Shown in pieces: positions 44,130 to 55,839 of a DNA stretch of 64,000 nucleotides (position 1 is its first letter; each line of letters begins with the position of its first letter). This stretch comes from Charina bottae (taxonomy: Eukaryota > Chordata > Lepidosauria > Squamata > Charinaidae): the NCBI GenBank assembly GCA_023362775.1, contig JALMGJ010000001.1:95407501-95471500 (forward strand), written 5' to 3'. Under the pieces are notes generated by a model that did no database searches, was not told the DNA's origin, and saw only the letters and a program-made list of their open reading frames with translations. The translations under genes and the position numbers were made by a program.

Positions 44130-44580
44130 CTGATGAAGGAAGCAATGAGGTGCCAACTAACTTGGTATCAAAGGATCTGTCTCTCCTCAAGATTACCCCA
44201 AAACTGGATTCCCCAAATCTTCCAAGAAGCTTTCTAATATTACCTTCGACTCCCTCCCACCCTTCCAAAGTTAAAATGTGCCAACTTTTCCATTAGTCTG
44301 TGTGATTTCATTTTCACCAACATTTTTCAAACAGTGATCTGAACCAGTACCAATACTGAACTTGCTAATTCAAAGCAAAGAACACTATGGAACTGTTTCA
44401 CTTTTCCATAGGATTTCAGATAAAAACTGCTGAGATCAAATCTAAGGCCTTGATAGCAGACCTTATTGGCTTAAAAACATCTACCTTAGTTCTTAGGTTT
44501 ACTTGCAAAGATCTAGAGAATGGCTTCTCCTGGGGTGAGTGAAAAATGAGGACTTCCAAAGTTAGGGATGTGCCCCTTAC

Positions 44581-44715
44581 CTGGCCAACAGGGCAACACC
44601 CTTGAGGCTGCTACTAGGGTCCATCAGGAAGTTCCAGGTGTTTCCAGAGTCCAATTCCCTCGCAATCTCTGGCAGAGCTCTGCTGAACACAGCCTGCAAC
44701 ACTACAACAGCTAGC
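44581..44715 (-). CDS. MROH-family gene exon
   Basis: Using the acceptor CTGTTGCATTCCAG beside 44715 (not the AG 22 bases further in), phase runs 2 to 2 and joins both neighbours: G-LAVVVLQAVFSRALPEIA, ELDSGNTWNFLMDP and SLKGVALLAR. The W..L..P.....GVxLLAR motif is characteristic. Donor CCAG|GTAAGG. Confidence 0.82.
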
Positions 44716-46109
44716 CTGGAATGCAACAGTCACAGCAGGGACAGGAAGATAGTTTGCAAATTTTATTCATAGTAATCTGAATAAAACAAGATGGCAAGCA
44801 TCTACTCAGTCACCAGAAGTCAACTCAATGGCACATAACTATCCTGGAGCCTGAAGGGCAGTCATGGAGTGGGGGGGGGAGTAGAGAAGAGAAGAGAGAA
44901 TTTGCAGAATGAAAGGGAAAACCTTATGAATTTACAGTAATCTTCCCCATCTTAGTACTCTCTGTAAATGCTAGGATTAAAATAACCAAATTTCCCTTGG
45001 ACTAGCAATTGTAATTCCAAGACATCTGGCAGGTTCCAAGTCAGGGAAAGCAGATCTACAGATTGCAACAAGAGGCAGTGCTAGGTGAATCCTCAGGTTC
45101 TAGGTTTGAGCTGCACCTTTTTCTTCTCCTCTCTCAGATTTAAGTACAAATCTAAGTACAAATCTAATTAACCTGCCAGGTAGAATAATATTTCTCCGGC
45201 AAATAATGTAGGCAAACAAACTCAGATCCCAAATAAGAGATATGATTGAACTTAAGGGAAAAGAGATCAGAAAGCAGGCAAGGTTGCAATTTTAAGAGGA
45301 AACTGTTTTAATTTCACAGTAGAGATTAACATTCATCCACTTGAATTTAAGGCAATTGCCTTTGTACCCAGATACTAAACTAGACGATTCTAGAATTTTG
45401 AATAATGCCACTGCAGATATTGGATGCTATGAGGACAGACATATTTATATGCGAGATTCCGTCTGCCCACCACAGCTCTGCTGCCAGACAATCTTGCCCC
45501 CTTCCCTCTGGCTCCCAGCTGAACAGATCCACTTTCCACTTCTTAAAAAGATATATTTCTGTGCCCATCACACAGCATTCCTTCACTACTGATGGTGATA
45601 TGCCAGGAGCAATGCATTTGGGCTCCTTTGTAAGCCAGCATGCTACAGGCAAGCTGGATTCTCCACCCATAAAAGCCTAGATTGCCCCTCCTAGAAGCAG
45701 GAACTGCAAGCAAGTGTTAGGGGAATGGTTTATTTATGTCTTTGTTCCTGCTGTTCCCCTAATGGCGTGAGTAATAGGAGCGGAGAGCATCTACAAGACA
45801 CCGGCTGCAGTATCATTTGATCAGCAGCAGGCTCACTGCAGTTCCTTATCGGATTGGAGCCCCATCTGGAAGTGCCATTCTAAGTTTGTATTTTATATTC
45901 CAGCTTTCGAAATTATACTGAAAATGGCAGTAATAAGGCAGAAATAAAAAGAGGGAGCATTCATCAAGCTTGAATGAGTAGCAAACGCTTAAGGCTACAA
46001 TGGTTCAATGAAACAGACCCACCAACACTTCATTAGCCTCCATAACCACCACCTTACAGCAGGGTCAGGGGAGAGGACAGGGCTGGTACCTTCGTGCCTT
46101 CCACTGGAC
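44716..46109. other. MROH intron, nothing recognised
   Basis: No exon or dated repeat found; a GTGCCATTGAGTTGACTTCT-like word (minus strand, near 44815) recalls reptilian interspersed repeats but no boundaries are visible. Confidence 0.35.
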
Positions 46110-46216
46110 CAGTGTTTCTCAACCTCAGCAACTTTAAGCGGTGTGGACTTCAACTCCCAGAATTCCCCAGCCAGCATGTCCACACCGCTTAAAGTTGCTG
46201 AGGTTGAGAAACACTG
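46110..46216. mobile_element. fold-back hAT-like MITE
   Basis: TIR CAGTGTTTCTCAACCTCAG with complementary arms around GTGGACTTCAACTCCCAGAA. No convincing 8-bp duplication remains. Confidence 0.78.
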
Positions 46217-46738
46217 CGCTAGATACTAGGCTGTTGAGAGAGATGCTGGTCCTTCTATGGATCTTTGCTTTTTAAGGGGATGGCAGGAACACACCTTACT
46301 TCCCAAAGACCCCTGCCACTAACAGTGCAGCAACAGGACGGTTTATAAATACTGTAATAAATGACTAATTAAGTGAAAACCCAACCAAGCAGCTTAATTA
46401 TTGCTAGAAGAAAACTATGGAGTCATTTTCCCAAATGACTGTCAAGAGGCAACAGATTGCTAACCAGTTGAGGGATGCTGGACAGCGCCACACACACCTT
46501 CAACATCTGTGCAACAATCAGGATTGCAGGCAGCGGAGGCTTTCCTGGCAAACAGGTATTAAGGGGAAGAAAGTTTCAAGTGCAAAGTTCTACCTGCAGT
46601 GCAACCTCCCTCTATCAAAAAGGTAGAAAAACCAGGCCTAAGGAAGAGATCCAGCAACCTTAGGTCTGGTTGTGCCAGAAAGATGAAGGAGAGGGGTAAG
46701 GAAGGACCTGCCCACTTTCAAGGAGGGCACAATGTTAC

Positions 46739-46929
46739 CCATGAGGTGTCACGAACTCTGTCTCCAGATTCCCATTGCTTTCCAGAGGAGAAAAAGAGAG
46801 TGTTGGCATCTCATCATCCTGATCTTTGCTGAGCTGCCGCAGAAGAACATAGCACAGCTCTGTCAGTAACGGAAACAACGTGGCACAACCATCCAGAGCC
46901 AAGACTACCTCATGGAGAGCCCCAAGACC
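46739..46929 (-). CDS. MROH-family gene exon
   Basis: Acceptor GTCCTTTTCAG; donor CATGG|GTAACA. Phase 0 to 2. Encodes GLGALHEVVLALDGCATLFP, LLTELCYVLLRQLS and an acidic/Ser segment ending FVTPH-G. The AL.E........FP.L..ALL..L pattern fits MROH. Confidence 0.78.
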
Positions 46930-47181
46930 CTGAAAAGGACACAGATTGAATGGAACATTTGAAGTGTATTTGTCTTGGGTCTATCCTTGGTCCACCTAGC
47001 CCAGTATTGTTGACGCTGACTAGCAACAGCTCTCTGACTGTGCAATATCCTTAGAGGCTTCCAATTTGTTAAGAAATGAGTTGTCCAGTCACTCTACCCT
47101 CTTCCCAGCCATCAGCAGAAACTCGGCCTACCCAGCTTGGAAATATTTATTGTCCTTCAGTCTCAAGCCCAGAGCTCTCAC

Positions 47182-47299
47182 CCAAAGGCAGCTGCGGGTA
47201 TTATTTCGTTCCACTCTCATCCAAGTAAGCAAATACTTCAAAACAGAAGGACCACTATTTTTATAGGTTGCAAGTGATGCCCAGAGTTCCTTCTTTGCT
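47182..47299 (-). CDS. MROH-family gene exon
   Basis: Acceptor CTTTTTTTCATCTCCAG; donor TGG|GTGAGA. Phase 2 to 0. Encodes KKELWASLATYKNSGPSVLK and YLLTWMRVERNNTRSCLW. ELWxSLAT matches the segment that follows the PLPFD-type motif of MROH proteins. Confidence 0.82.
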
Positions 47300-48722
47300 C
47301 TGGAGATGAAAAAAAGTTGACAAGTTAGAGAGAGTGGCAGCCTGCCAGTCCAGCACCAAGAATTACCAGTCTTGGACATTCCCAAGACCCATGTCCCAGG
47401 AGAGAGGCAACTGGAAGCCTTGGGTCAGCCCTTAGAGGTAGTCCTGAGAAAAAGCACCAACCATGAGTACTAACACTACCTTTATTGTAAGGTTACAGTA
47501 ACAGAATCATGCAAGTCTGAAAGTACCTCTCTCCCCCCTTGCCTTTCAGTCCAAGAAACTAGGGAGGGTGTCTCTTATCTGACCATTGCCTAGTCTGCTG
47601 CTGATGCTGCTCCTCTTCCTGTCTCTCAAGGACATGCTCACTGACCATTACACCCTGGGACCTCAAAATCTTTCTGCTCTTCCACTTTCCCCTTCCTGCC
47701 TCTTGGTTGGTTGCTTAATGAGCTGAGTAAGGAGAACAATGGTGACCTCTACATGCCACTTCTGCGGGACTATGTTGATTGGTGTGGTGGTGTCAGACTG
47801 GAGTTAGGGAATCTTAATTTGACCATGGAGCTCACTTGAAGACTTTGGTCCTGTCTCAAACTCCCAGTCCAACCTATTTCACTGAGTTTATGAAGAGAAT
47901 GAGAGCAACTCCCATTAACATTGCCTTGAGCGCCTGTGATGAAAGGCAGGATATAAATTAAAGCAGGCATTCAAGAATGAAAGGAGAGGAGGAAAAAGTG
48001 GGCTTACCCAAGGAGAAGGTCTGGAGACAGCATCCTGTGCAAAGATTTGCCTCCATTTTGAAATATATATTTAAAAGACGGTGGTGGATCATTAATTTAT
48101 ACAGCGCCATCAGCACGCATGGCATTTTATAAATGAATTAACATAGAAGAAAGATCTCTGCTCCAGTTTACAATATAAATAAGTGGGGGGGGGAAACTTA
48201 GTGCCTTTGCACTCCCAGCCTTTGTTTATATAACAGAGAAACCTAAAAGGATAGTTGACCTCTCCTGTAATTCCTTGACATTGAGCTTACCACTTCTCAG
48301 TACATTGGCTGGATCCTCACAGCATGCTAGGCTAGGCTAAAACATAATTGTTGTGGAACCTTTGTGAGGCAAAGTTATTGCCTTAGCATATTGGGCAAAC
48401 CAGGTCATTCCCTTAAGCATGCAAGTAATTTGGTTGCACACCTTTGAACTGTGTTTTCTTAACCCACGTTTAGGGTTTAGCATGTTATGTGAATCCATCC
48501 AGGTGACTGTCGCAGTTAGACTCTTTCCGTATTTGAGTCCTTTAGTATTGCTGAAGCAGAAAGGAGATCTACCATGAAAGTTTTGTGTGGAACTTAATAT
48601 AAATGCTGTATTATCTAGGACTGCTAGGCAGTAAAAATACAACGGTAACAGATTTCGTTAATTTGCTACCATTCCATGCCTTTCTGCATAATGGTAAAGC
48701 CAGCCCTGTGCCTACCACTCAC

Positions 48723-48877
48723 TTGTCTTGAATCAGGGGTTGCTCCAGGAGGGAGAGACAAACCGCTTTGCGATGATGCTCAGCCAAAATGCAGATGGCC
48801 TGGGCCAGGAACTGGCGCTGAGCTGAGTCTTCCGAATATTGCCAGAAGGAACAAATGATGTCAACCATACTGTGAAC
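48723..48877 (-). CDS. MROH-family gene exon
   Basis: Acceptor TTTCTCCTTTTTCAG; donor CAA|GTGAGT. Phase 0 to 2. Encodes VHSMVDIICSFWQYSED, FLAQAICILAEHHRKAV and SLLEQPLIQD. The LAxHH...V..SLL.QPL motif is a clear MROH hallmark. Confidence 0.87.
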
Positions 48878-49677
48878 CTGAAAAAGGAGAAACCCAGAGC
48901 TGGCCATCACCACCAAGGAAATTATATCTGTAGATTTCCTTCATGGTTGGAGTGCATTTATATAAATGTGAACCTAAAACAAATGATGTAACATTTTATT
49001 CTTTCTTAGAAAGCTCTATAAAATAACCCAAATTCACTAGCAACTTTCAGTTTTAGAAAGACACTAAGATCTTAGTCCTTCAAGACTTAATCTGCACAGA
49101 TTTTGATTTGGTAGCAAAGTTTAAATCCAGATACCATGAGTTGCTTTGGGTCAGTAGGAAACAGCTGCTAGTGGAAGTCTTCAGGCTAGGAGTGCCCCTT
49201 GATCCACAGGTGCTTCTGGAGTCCCAGATGGCAACAGGGGCAAGAAGTGGACTTTCGCAAGGCCATCTCACACCCATGCTGTGGCTGCTTCTAAGCCGGT
49301 CGGATTTGGCAACAGTCACAAATGCTTTAGGCACATCATGAAGACTACAGAAATGCACTTTACATGGGCTACCCTTGAGGAGTGCCAGATATTGGAGCCG
49401 GACCACCTGAGGGATTACCTACCTCAATCTGAACCTGTCTGGACCTACAAGGTTAGCGGGAGAAGCTCTCTTAAACAGGCCCTCACTTTTCAAGTTCTGC
49501 TTCTCAGTCACACGGGCAAGGATCTATTTTGTTCACCAGCTATGCAATGTGTCCCTTGGGAGATGCACTCAGATTCCACTTTCCTGCTTTCATGAAAGGA
49601 GTCAAGTTCTTCTTATTTTAGTCAGACTTTTAGAATTTGAATGAGATAAGAGTCATGTTGTTTTTATCAGCCTTAAG

Positions 49678-49998
49678 TAGGCTGACCGTATGTCCCGTTT
49701 TGAACAGGACAGTCCCGTTTTTTTAGCATTTTTCAACCGTCCTGTCGTTTTCATAAAAATCTCAATTTTGTCCCGTTTTTCAAACCCGGTGGGAATGGTG
49801 CGGAAGGAGGATCCGAGCCGGAGCGCGGACCGGGGGGCGGGGTTTGCAGGCGGGAGCCAATCGCGCGGACCAGGAGGCGGGGTTTGCAGGCGGGAGACAA
49901 TCGTGCGGACCAGGGGGCGGGGACCCCGTCTTTTTCATGAATACGGAATATTACATAAGACCCCGTCCCGTTTTGCCATCCTGAAATATGGTCAGCAT
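49678..49998. mobile_element. non-autonomous DNA transposon with 9-bp duplication
   Basis: Imperfect inverted ends GGCTGACCGTATGTCCCG and the complement of CTGAAATATGGTCAGCAT, flanked by AGCCTTAAG at 49669-49677 and 49999-50007. The core has three tandem units of the type GCGGACCAGGAGGCGGGG plus a TTTGCAGGCGGGAG half. The 9-bp duplication points away from hAT; I cannot name the superfamily. Confidence 0.65.
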
Positions 49999-50229
49999 AG
50001 CCTTAAGAAACATGGAGTAGGGCAGGAGTAAACATTTCCTTGCCAGTCAATGGCTGCCAGTCATCATCTAATCAAGGGATGGGCAACCTGTGGCCCTGCA
50101 GTTGTTGTTGAAGTACAGCTCCTAGCACCCCTCACCATTGGCCGTGCTGTCCGGAAGTGCTGAGTATTGCATTTAAACAAGGTCCAGGCTCATCACTCTT
50201 GGCCTAGTTTCTTCCGATTTAGGCTTTAC

Positions 50230-50382
50230 CTTGTCTTTTAGGTCTGGTTGTCGCTCCTTTACAGTCACCTCAAACCACAGGAGGGCAGCCTTGTCGCAGG
50301 CACTGTTCACAGTCCTCAGTTGCTCCAGCAAAGTGCGCAAGAAGGTTAGGATTCCTTGGGTAGGCAGGACACAGCTGACAAT
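50230..50382 (-). CDS. MROH-family gene exon
   Basis: Acceptor CTTCCTGTTTCAG; donor AAG|GTAAAG. The exon is 51 codons, phase 0: IVSCVLPTQGILTFLRTLLE, QLRTVNSACDKAALLWFEV and KERQPDLKDK. Matches the MROH pattern L..LL..L.....C...A..W.......R...L..K. Confidence 0.84.
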
Positions 50383-50584
50383 CTGAAACAGGAAGTGAGG
50401 AAAGAAGGTTCAAAGGAGCTTCCTCTTAAGCCACAGTTCCATCACCTCATCCTTTCTTGAGTATACATTATGGCCTGCATAGTTATTTATTTGTATTTTG
50501 TATCTTACTGCTGGGGACTGTTTAAAAAAGGGGGGGCTCTGGAGCCATAGACTCTCCAACCCTTGTTTTAACCACCATATTTTT

Positions 50585-50665
50585 TATTGTGAACCGCCCA
50601 GAGTCCCTCAGTTGGGGGAGATGGGCGGTAATACAAATTTAAATAATAAATAAATAAAAATATTA
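50585..50665 (+). mobile_element. LINE 3' tail (CR1/L2 type)
   Basis: TTGTGAACCGCCCAGAGTCC, then GGGGGAGATGGGCGGTAAT and an AATAAATAAATAAA end. This is the common reptilian LINE 3' end, without coding sequence. Confidence 0.65.
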
Positions 50666-51154
50666 CAGACTGTTTTCTTATTGCTGCATCTACTGGCTGT
50701 ACCTGCTAAATTTCTGCTGTGTTGAACTTCTGAGAGCCGCCTTCTCCAACCTGGGTGCCCCCCGTTATGTGGACTTCGACTCCCAGAATTTCCAGCCAGC
50801 ATGGCCACCGCTGAGAATTCTGGGAGATAAGTCTACACATTTGGAAGATGCTCCAACTGGGGAAGACTGCCCAAGGACTTGATGAAAAGCTGGTACCAAT
50901 CCTTCAATTTCTTAGTTTACAGTGGTTCTATCAGCAGCAGCACATATGCTCCACCAGCTGCTAAAAACTGACAACTCTCTTTAAGAGTCAGAGAGAGGTC
51001 CCATGAATCTGTCCTCTATGATACCCCAATCTGTGAAAGTCAGTCCCCAGACTTCTCAGCAATGACCATTGTGGGAGTTGAAGTCCAAACATCTGTCGGC
51101 ATTCATGCACATATATACGCAGACACACACAAGCAGCTGTCCAACTTTTAGTAC

Positions 51155-51276
51155 TTTGGCCAACTGGAGAGAGGCAGTGTGCATTGTCTTGGCACTCTCA
51201 CTCTGAAGGTCCCGTTGGATGCAGTACAGTCGCTGTTGATTGACACGCACTTTGGGCTCATGCAACGTTGTGGCTC
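51155..51276 (-). CDS. MROH-family gene exon
   Basis: Acceptor TTCCTTGTTCCTTCAG; donor AAA|GTACTA, a weak site. Phase 1 to 0. Encodes ATTLHEPKVRVNQQRLY, CIQRDLQSESAKTMHTA and SLQLAK. Both junctions keep frame, which supports the weak donor. Confidence 0.75.
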
Positions 51277-51752
51277 CTGAAGGAACAAGGAAGGAGTTGG
51301 CTGGATACTACGCTCTATTCTTTCATGTTGTAGCTATACAAATTTCTCAGTAAAATTTAGAAGTGTGGCAAGGGTGTATCATAATTTGAAAACTTAGCTC
51401 CATACAACCAAGGACAATGAAGCAAAGCAGACGGGGTCCCTATACTCATGACAGGGATTTTGGCATGAGATAGTATGACTGGGCACAATCACAACTATCC
51501 AAAATTTAATCAGGAAGACTAAAAAGCCCAGAGGATATCAGGCCCCATTCTGAATTAGCAATTCCATTCCATGATTTCTATACAACCCTCTTTGCTTAAC
51601 CCCCGCTAGATTGTTCTGTTACTGTCTTGAACGTGGGGTTCTACACAGAATTCAATGGTCTAGTGGGTTGAGATGGCTGAATGGGTTAATTCATTGAGGC
51701 TGCAATACTACATAAGTTTACACATGCAGAGCTCCTGCATTGTTAAACTCAC

Positions 51753-51870
51753 CTTGGATATTTAGCAGGAGTCTAATGCAATTACCAGCACTATGACGGA
51801 TGGTGCCCAGTGTGTCATAAGTGAAAGGACCCAACACTGCAACCAAGTGGCTGAACTGGTTCTGATGGAT
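51753..51870 (-). CDS. MROH-family gene exon
   Basis: Acceptor TCTTTCACAG; donor CAAG|GTGAGT. Phase 0 to 1. Encodes IHQNQFSHLVAVLGPFTYDT, LGTIRHSAGNCIRLLLNIQ. Fits the MROH pattern LG.L.P...D....R..A..C...LL.I. Confidence 0.84.
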
Positions 51871-52088
51871 CTGTGAAAGATTTTTTTTAAAAAAATGCAG
51901 TGGGTTGGTAAACTTTGGTTAATCTGGTTAATCTTTCCAGTTGGCTGGAAGCAACAATTTCCAAAAACCTACTTTTGCCAAACTTGGAGCAAATCTTCAT
52001 GGTGATGGTACCCACAACAAGAATGCATACCCCCTGGGAATACCTTGCTGGGCCAGGGATCACTTGGCAGATGCTGGGCCATACTCAC

Positions 52089-52193
52089 AGAAGTGTTAGT
52101 CCTCTGGCAACGAACTCTCAGCAGATGGACGCCAAGCTGCATAGCCCGAGCACGCTCCCATTCATGCTCCGACACCAGCCAGTAGCCCAAGAG
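52089..52193 (-). CDS. MROH-family gene exon
   Basis: Acceptor CCACCTTCTCCACAG; donor TCT|GTGAGT. The exon is 35 codons, phase 0: LLGYWLVSEHEWERARAMQL, GVHLLRVRCQRTNTS. The WL.S...WER.RA motif is a strong family signature. Confidence 0.87.
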
Positions 52194-52836
52194 CTGTGGA
52201 GAAGGTGGAAGGGTACATCATCCACCATTAGAATCTAATTACTAATCACCATTAATTAATCTAATTCACTGAAATTAAATGCAAGGAGTTTTAGCACCAA
52301 TAAAAAGTGGTGTTTCTTTATACAAGTTAAATGTGGAATTTGCTGTCATATAGCTTTAAATAGTTTTAAAGGTGAACAAGAGAAATTAATGGAGGACAGA
52401 AGCCTGAATTACTGCTAGTCTTGATGACTCTATACACTCTCCTGAACCATAGACAATATTATTTAAATAAACAAGTGCTGCTGAACAACAGTGGAATAAG
52501 GTTATTGCCATCTATCCATGGTTGTTTCTTGGGTGCAATTCTTTGTACATGCACCCTTGGCCTGATCCAGCAAGCTTTGCTGGAAGTGGTGGGATATGCA
52601 AACACTACCACTTGTCATCCTTTGCTCAGGTGATTCCAGAAAACTAGCCCAAAGCAATCAATTTCTTTCTTCAGATCACCAATCTCTAATTCAGTGCTGT
52701 CTGAATTAATATCCTCTTGTCTTGCTGGTCCCATAGCCCCAGCAGTTCCCCACTAGGCCTCCCTCTGAAAAGAACCTGAATGGGGCAGAAGAAGTGAGTT
52801 TGGACAACATGGCAGGAGCCAAGGTAGGGTGTAGAC

Positions 52837-53126
52837 CTGAGCTTTCCAAACTGTGTGTCGGGACACGTTAGTGTGTCGGCTGCAGTGTCTGGGTGTGTCG
52901 CGGCTGCTGCTGCCTCCGAGCCCTGCCAGGATTCCACGCAGGTCCTAGTGCCTGCCTTGTGCCTTGCTGCCTCCAAACCTGCTGTGATTCCGCGCAGGTC
53001 CTAGTGCCTGCCTTGTGCCCTGCTGTAAGAGTGTGTCGCGAAATGATGCCCTGCTGTAAGAGTGTGTCGCGAAATGATGCATGTCTAAAAAGTGTGTCAC
53101 CAACATGAAAAGTTTGGAAAGCTCTG
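52837..53126 (-). mobile_element. hAT-like MITE (inverted orientation)
   Basis: Family TIRs at both ends (GAGCTTTCCAAAC and GTTTGGAAAGCTCTG), perfect duplication GTGTAGAC (52829-52836 and 53127-53134). It ends 42 bp from the adjacent MROH exon on its donor side. The leftmost base pair of the TIR is changed (CTGAG). Confidence 0.85.
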
Positions 53127-53167
53127 GTGTAGACGTTGGTATGAAGTTCCTCTCCTGCCCGTCTCAC

Positions 53168-53275
53168 CTGGAAGATCTGCTGAAACCAGTCTGAAAAGTC
53201 ATCCTCTCCTCCTCCTGGCTCCAATAAGGTCTCCGCCAGCTCTGACAAGGAAGCCAAAGTACCAGTATACAGAGT
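53168..53275 (-). CDS. MROH-family gene exon
   Basis: Acceptor GCTTCTGCATTTCAG; donor CAG|GTGAGA. The exon is 36 codons, phase 0: TLYTGTLASLSELAETLLEP, then an acidic Gly stretch and WFQQIFQ. TLY..TL..L.EL...LL matches MROH1-type sequence. The preceding intron begins with GC. Confidence 0.83.
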
Positions 53276-53386
53276 CTGAAATGCAGAAGCACCCATTAGT
53301 ATGGAAAAGGCAGGGGATCACAATGACCCCTTGGAGCACCTCTTTCTGTAGGGAGGGCACCCTCACCCCACAGCACAAGTACTTGC

Positions 53387-53489
53387 CTGACTGGCACCTT
53401 CTGCAAAAGGAGGAAGGGCAAAGACATGGCTCAGGCAGGCCTCTGCCAGCTTCCAGTTCTCCTCATGGCTCAGCACTTCTGGCACCTTG
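53387..53489 (-). CDS. MROH-family gene exon ending in a GC donor
   Basis: Acceptor GTTCTGTTTCCTCAG. Phase 2 to 0; encodes S-KVPEVLSHEENWKLAEACL and SHVFALPPFAEGASQ, matching LSKLKP.LS.EE...LL..CF.SV..LP of the family. The exon ends CAG|GCAAGT: a GT four bases further in would shift the frame of the next exon, so a GC-AG intron is required. Confidence 0.82.
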
Positions 53490-54247
53490 CTGAGGAAACA
53501 GAACACTCTATTTAAAGTTCCTTGAACCTCCCAGTTCCTGAAGTAAAGTCAAGTAGAGCCACACCAGGCCCCATGATATGATCCGGTCACTTTTCTTTAC
53601 CAACATTTCAGCACAGGTCCCAAAGTCAGATCAGTCAAAATCTCTATGCGCTGGTTCATACATACGTCCACCTTCGCCAACTGATGCCAATTATGGCCAG
53701 TGGTGGCCGCCTTATTGGGAATGCCCACATCTAGGACATCCATATAGCATCCAAAAGGCAAAGTGGGTTTTTCTGGCAGCATCTCCTCATTTACATACAT
53801 ACATTTACATATTGGCCATCAAGTGGACAGAAATCAAAGGAATGCAAGTTCCAGAGATTAATTTCTGAATTGGTGAGTGGCAAAGGGAGGTAACGTCCCT
53901 TTCTCTGGATTCCCATTACAGCTTCTTTAACAGCTCAGTTCAAGACCTACTGGCTGCATTCATAAAATATCCAAAACTTGGATCATGGTAACCTTGGCTA
54001 GGTTTGGTAAGCTAATGATTCAATGTACTGTGTTCATTCGGTAACTTAGTTTCACATATTGTCCAAACCCAACCAACAAGGGCTTCTCATTATATGGAGG
54101 TGAGGATCTGGCATCTGCGTTTGCTTAAAGGCATTTTGTATTCCAGAACTAAAGGTAGGCTCTGACATCAGGTTCTGCACCCTTTAATTGGGCTCTGATC
54201 CATGCAGGGCTGGCCTTAAAAAGAAGGGGATAGCAATGGGTACTTGC

Positions 54248-54327
54248 CTCAGGTGCCGAAGAGCAACCATCACCTGCTGACAGACAGGAGTTACAAGCAC
54301 ATCCAGGGGCTCTGCTTTGACAATATC
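54248..54327 (-). CDS. MROH-family gene exon ending in a GC donor
   Basis: Acceptor GCTATTTGCTCCAG. The exon is 80 bp, phase 0 to 2: DIVKAEPLDVLVTPVCQQV, MVALRHL-S. The EP.D.L.TPV.Q..M.A...LS motif is the family's. The exon ends CTGAG|GCAAGT; only this end gives the Ser codon and the right frame in the next exon. Confidence 0.82.
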
Positions 54328-54619
54328 CTGGAGCAAATAGCATAGAAGGGAGATAAATTGGGCATGCTTCAGCCTGGGATCCTTCTATTGGGCTCCCAAG
54401 CAACATTCCTCAGGCCAGAGTAAGCAATTGGGGTTTTAGGCCATAACACAGCCCCAGAAATCTTCCAAAGCTGTTACCATGTTGTAATTTTTAAAGCAAC
54501 TGAGAAGGGTCAATGATGATTGTGGAGTATGAAATTGACTATATTTGATTTTACTGATGTGTAAATGAAGTGAAGTCAAACTTAAATTTTGTCCTGGCTC
54601 CTCCGTCCCCCTCCCCCCT

Positions 54620-54664
54620 CCATCCATCCATCCATCCATCCATCCATCCATCCATCCATCCATC
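54620..54664 (+). repeat. (CATC)n microsatellite
   Basis: About eleven CATC units in an MROH intron. A second short tetranucleotide run, (AAAC)n, lies at 54774-54800. Confidence 0.95.
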
Positions 54665-55143
54665 TTATATCCACCAGAAGGAACTCTGGGTGGAGTACAA
54701 GAATAAAAACATGATATGATTAGTGGGGGGAAAAATTAAAATGAAAGACAGGCCCTGATATAAATTGAAATAATAAACAAACAAACAAACAAACAAACAA
54801 TAAAAGTCACATCCATAAATCAACCACACCAGATCAGCTCACATGCCAATCAAATGCTAAGTGTGGCCCTTGGCCTGGAAGAAGTTGCAAAACCTTGTCT
54901 GAGGCAAAGGGAACTTTCTTCAAAGAAGCCACTTTCTACACTGGAGGAGGAGGAGCCAGTCAGTGAAAATGCTCATGCCTTTAATGTCCTCTCCAGGAAG
55001 AGCCACAGCCGGAACAAAAATCACATGGTAGCTTTAGCTGATCTTTCCAACCCTTTACAGTAACTTCCTCTGAGCCTGGATAGAAGAAATCCCTTTGGTG
55101 ACTTTTTGCAAGCAACAAGCCAAGTATTCCTCATTGTACTCAC

Positions 55144-55275
55144 CATGAGAAGGTCAAGCAACACTCGTTTTTGAGGCAGCTGGAAGGCAGTGGAGTTCCC
55201 TTTGCTCTGCATGGAAAGGCTGATTTCTGACACACACTGGGCAAAACTCAGAACCAGTTCAGCATCATTGGCCTT
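55144..55275 (-). CDS. MROH-family gene exon
   Basis: Acceptor TTCCACATCTCCACCCAG; donor ATG|GTGAGT. The exon is 44 codons, phase 0: KANDAELVLSFAQCVSEISL, then FQLPQKRVLLDLLM. Corresponds to the MROH stretch KD..L....QS...I...I......F....K..L...M. Confidence 0.83.
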
Positions 55276-55839
55276 CTGGGTGGAGATGTGGAAAGGATGG
55301 TGGAGGTTGGTTCCAAGAAGAACTTGGATTAAGGGACAGGAAGGAAGCACTGAATAGCCGAAGGGCTACCCTTCCTGAGTAAGAGCTGGGTAATAGCCTA
55401 AATAGTTCTTTAATTTGTAAAGCTTCAATCACTCTTATCAGTCCTGTGGGGAAGTCCTGGAGGCCCTCTGAACACCACCACAAAGGAACACGAGCGCTCC
55501 CAAAAGATAGGAATGTAAAATACAGTCTACCGCTCAACCAGGACTCTTTTCCATAGGATGAAATTATGTCATACTTTTAGGGGACTTGCCTAATGACCTA
55601 GTGCAATAAGGTAGCCAGAGAGTGGCTTATCTGATCTTACTACAGACATCCATTGAGTTTTAGGGCTGGGTGGCATGCAAACCCAGATCTCTTCATGTAA
55701 CATAAACTTTAGGATTCCAGAACCCATTTCTCCATCTTCATCCCTAAAAGCATGCTACCAACATTCAGTGCCACCAGTTGAAAGAAGCAGAATTCTGCTA
55801 CCCTGGTAGCACTAGAAGGCAAAAATCCAAGAAACTCAC

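Noticed and set aside
44694..44715. Shorter version of MROH exon 44581-44715 using the inner AG
   Set aside because: It breaks the reading phase with the preceding exon; the outer acceptor restores it and adds family-like residues.
45341..45680. Overlapping frames on both strands
   Set aside because: No splice-consistent ends, no family pattern, intronic position.
46510..46556. Possible MROH exon on the minus strand
   Set aside because: Splice sites are passable, but phase does not fit either neighbour and the peptide is not family-like.
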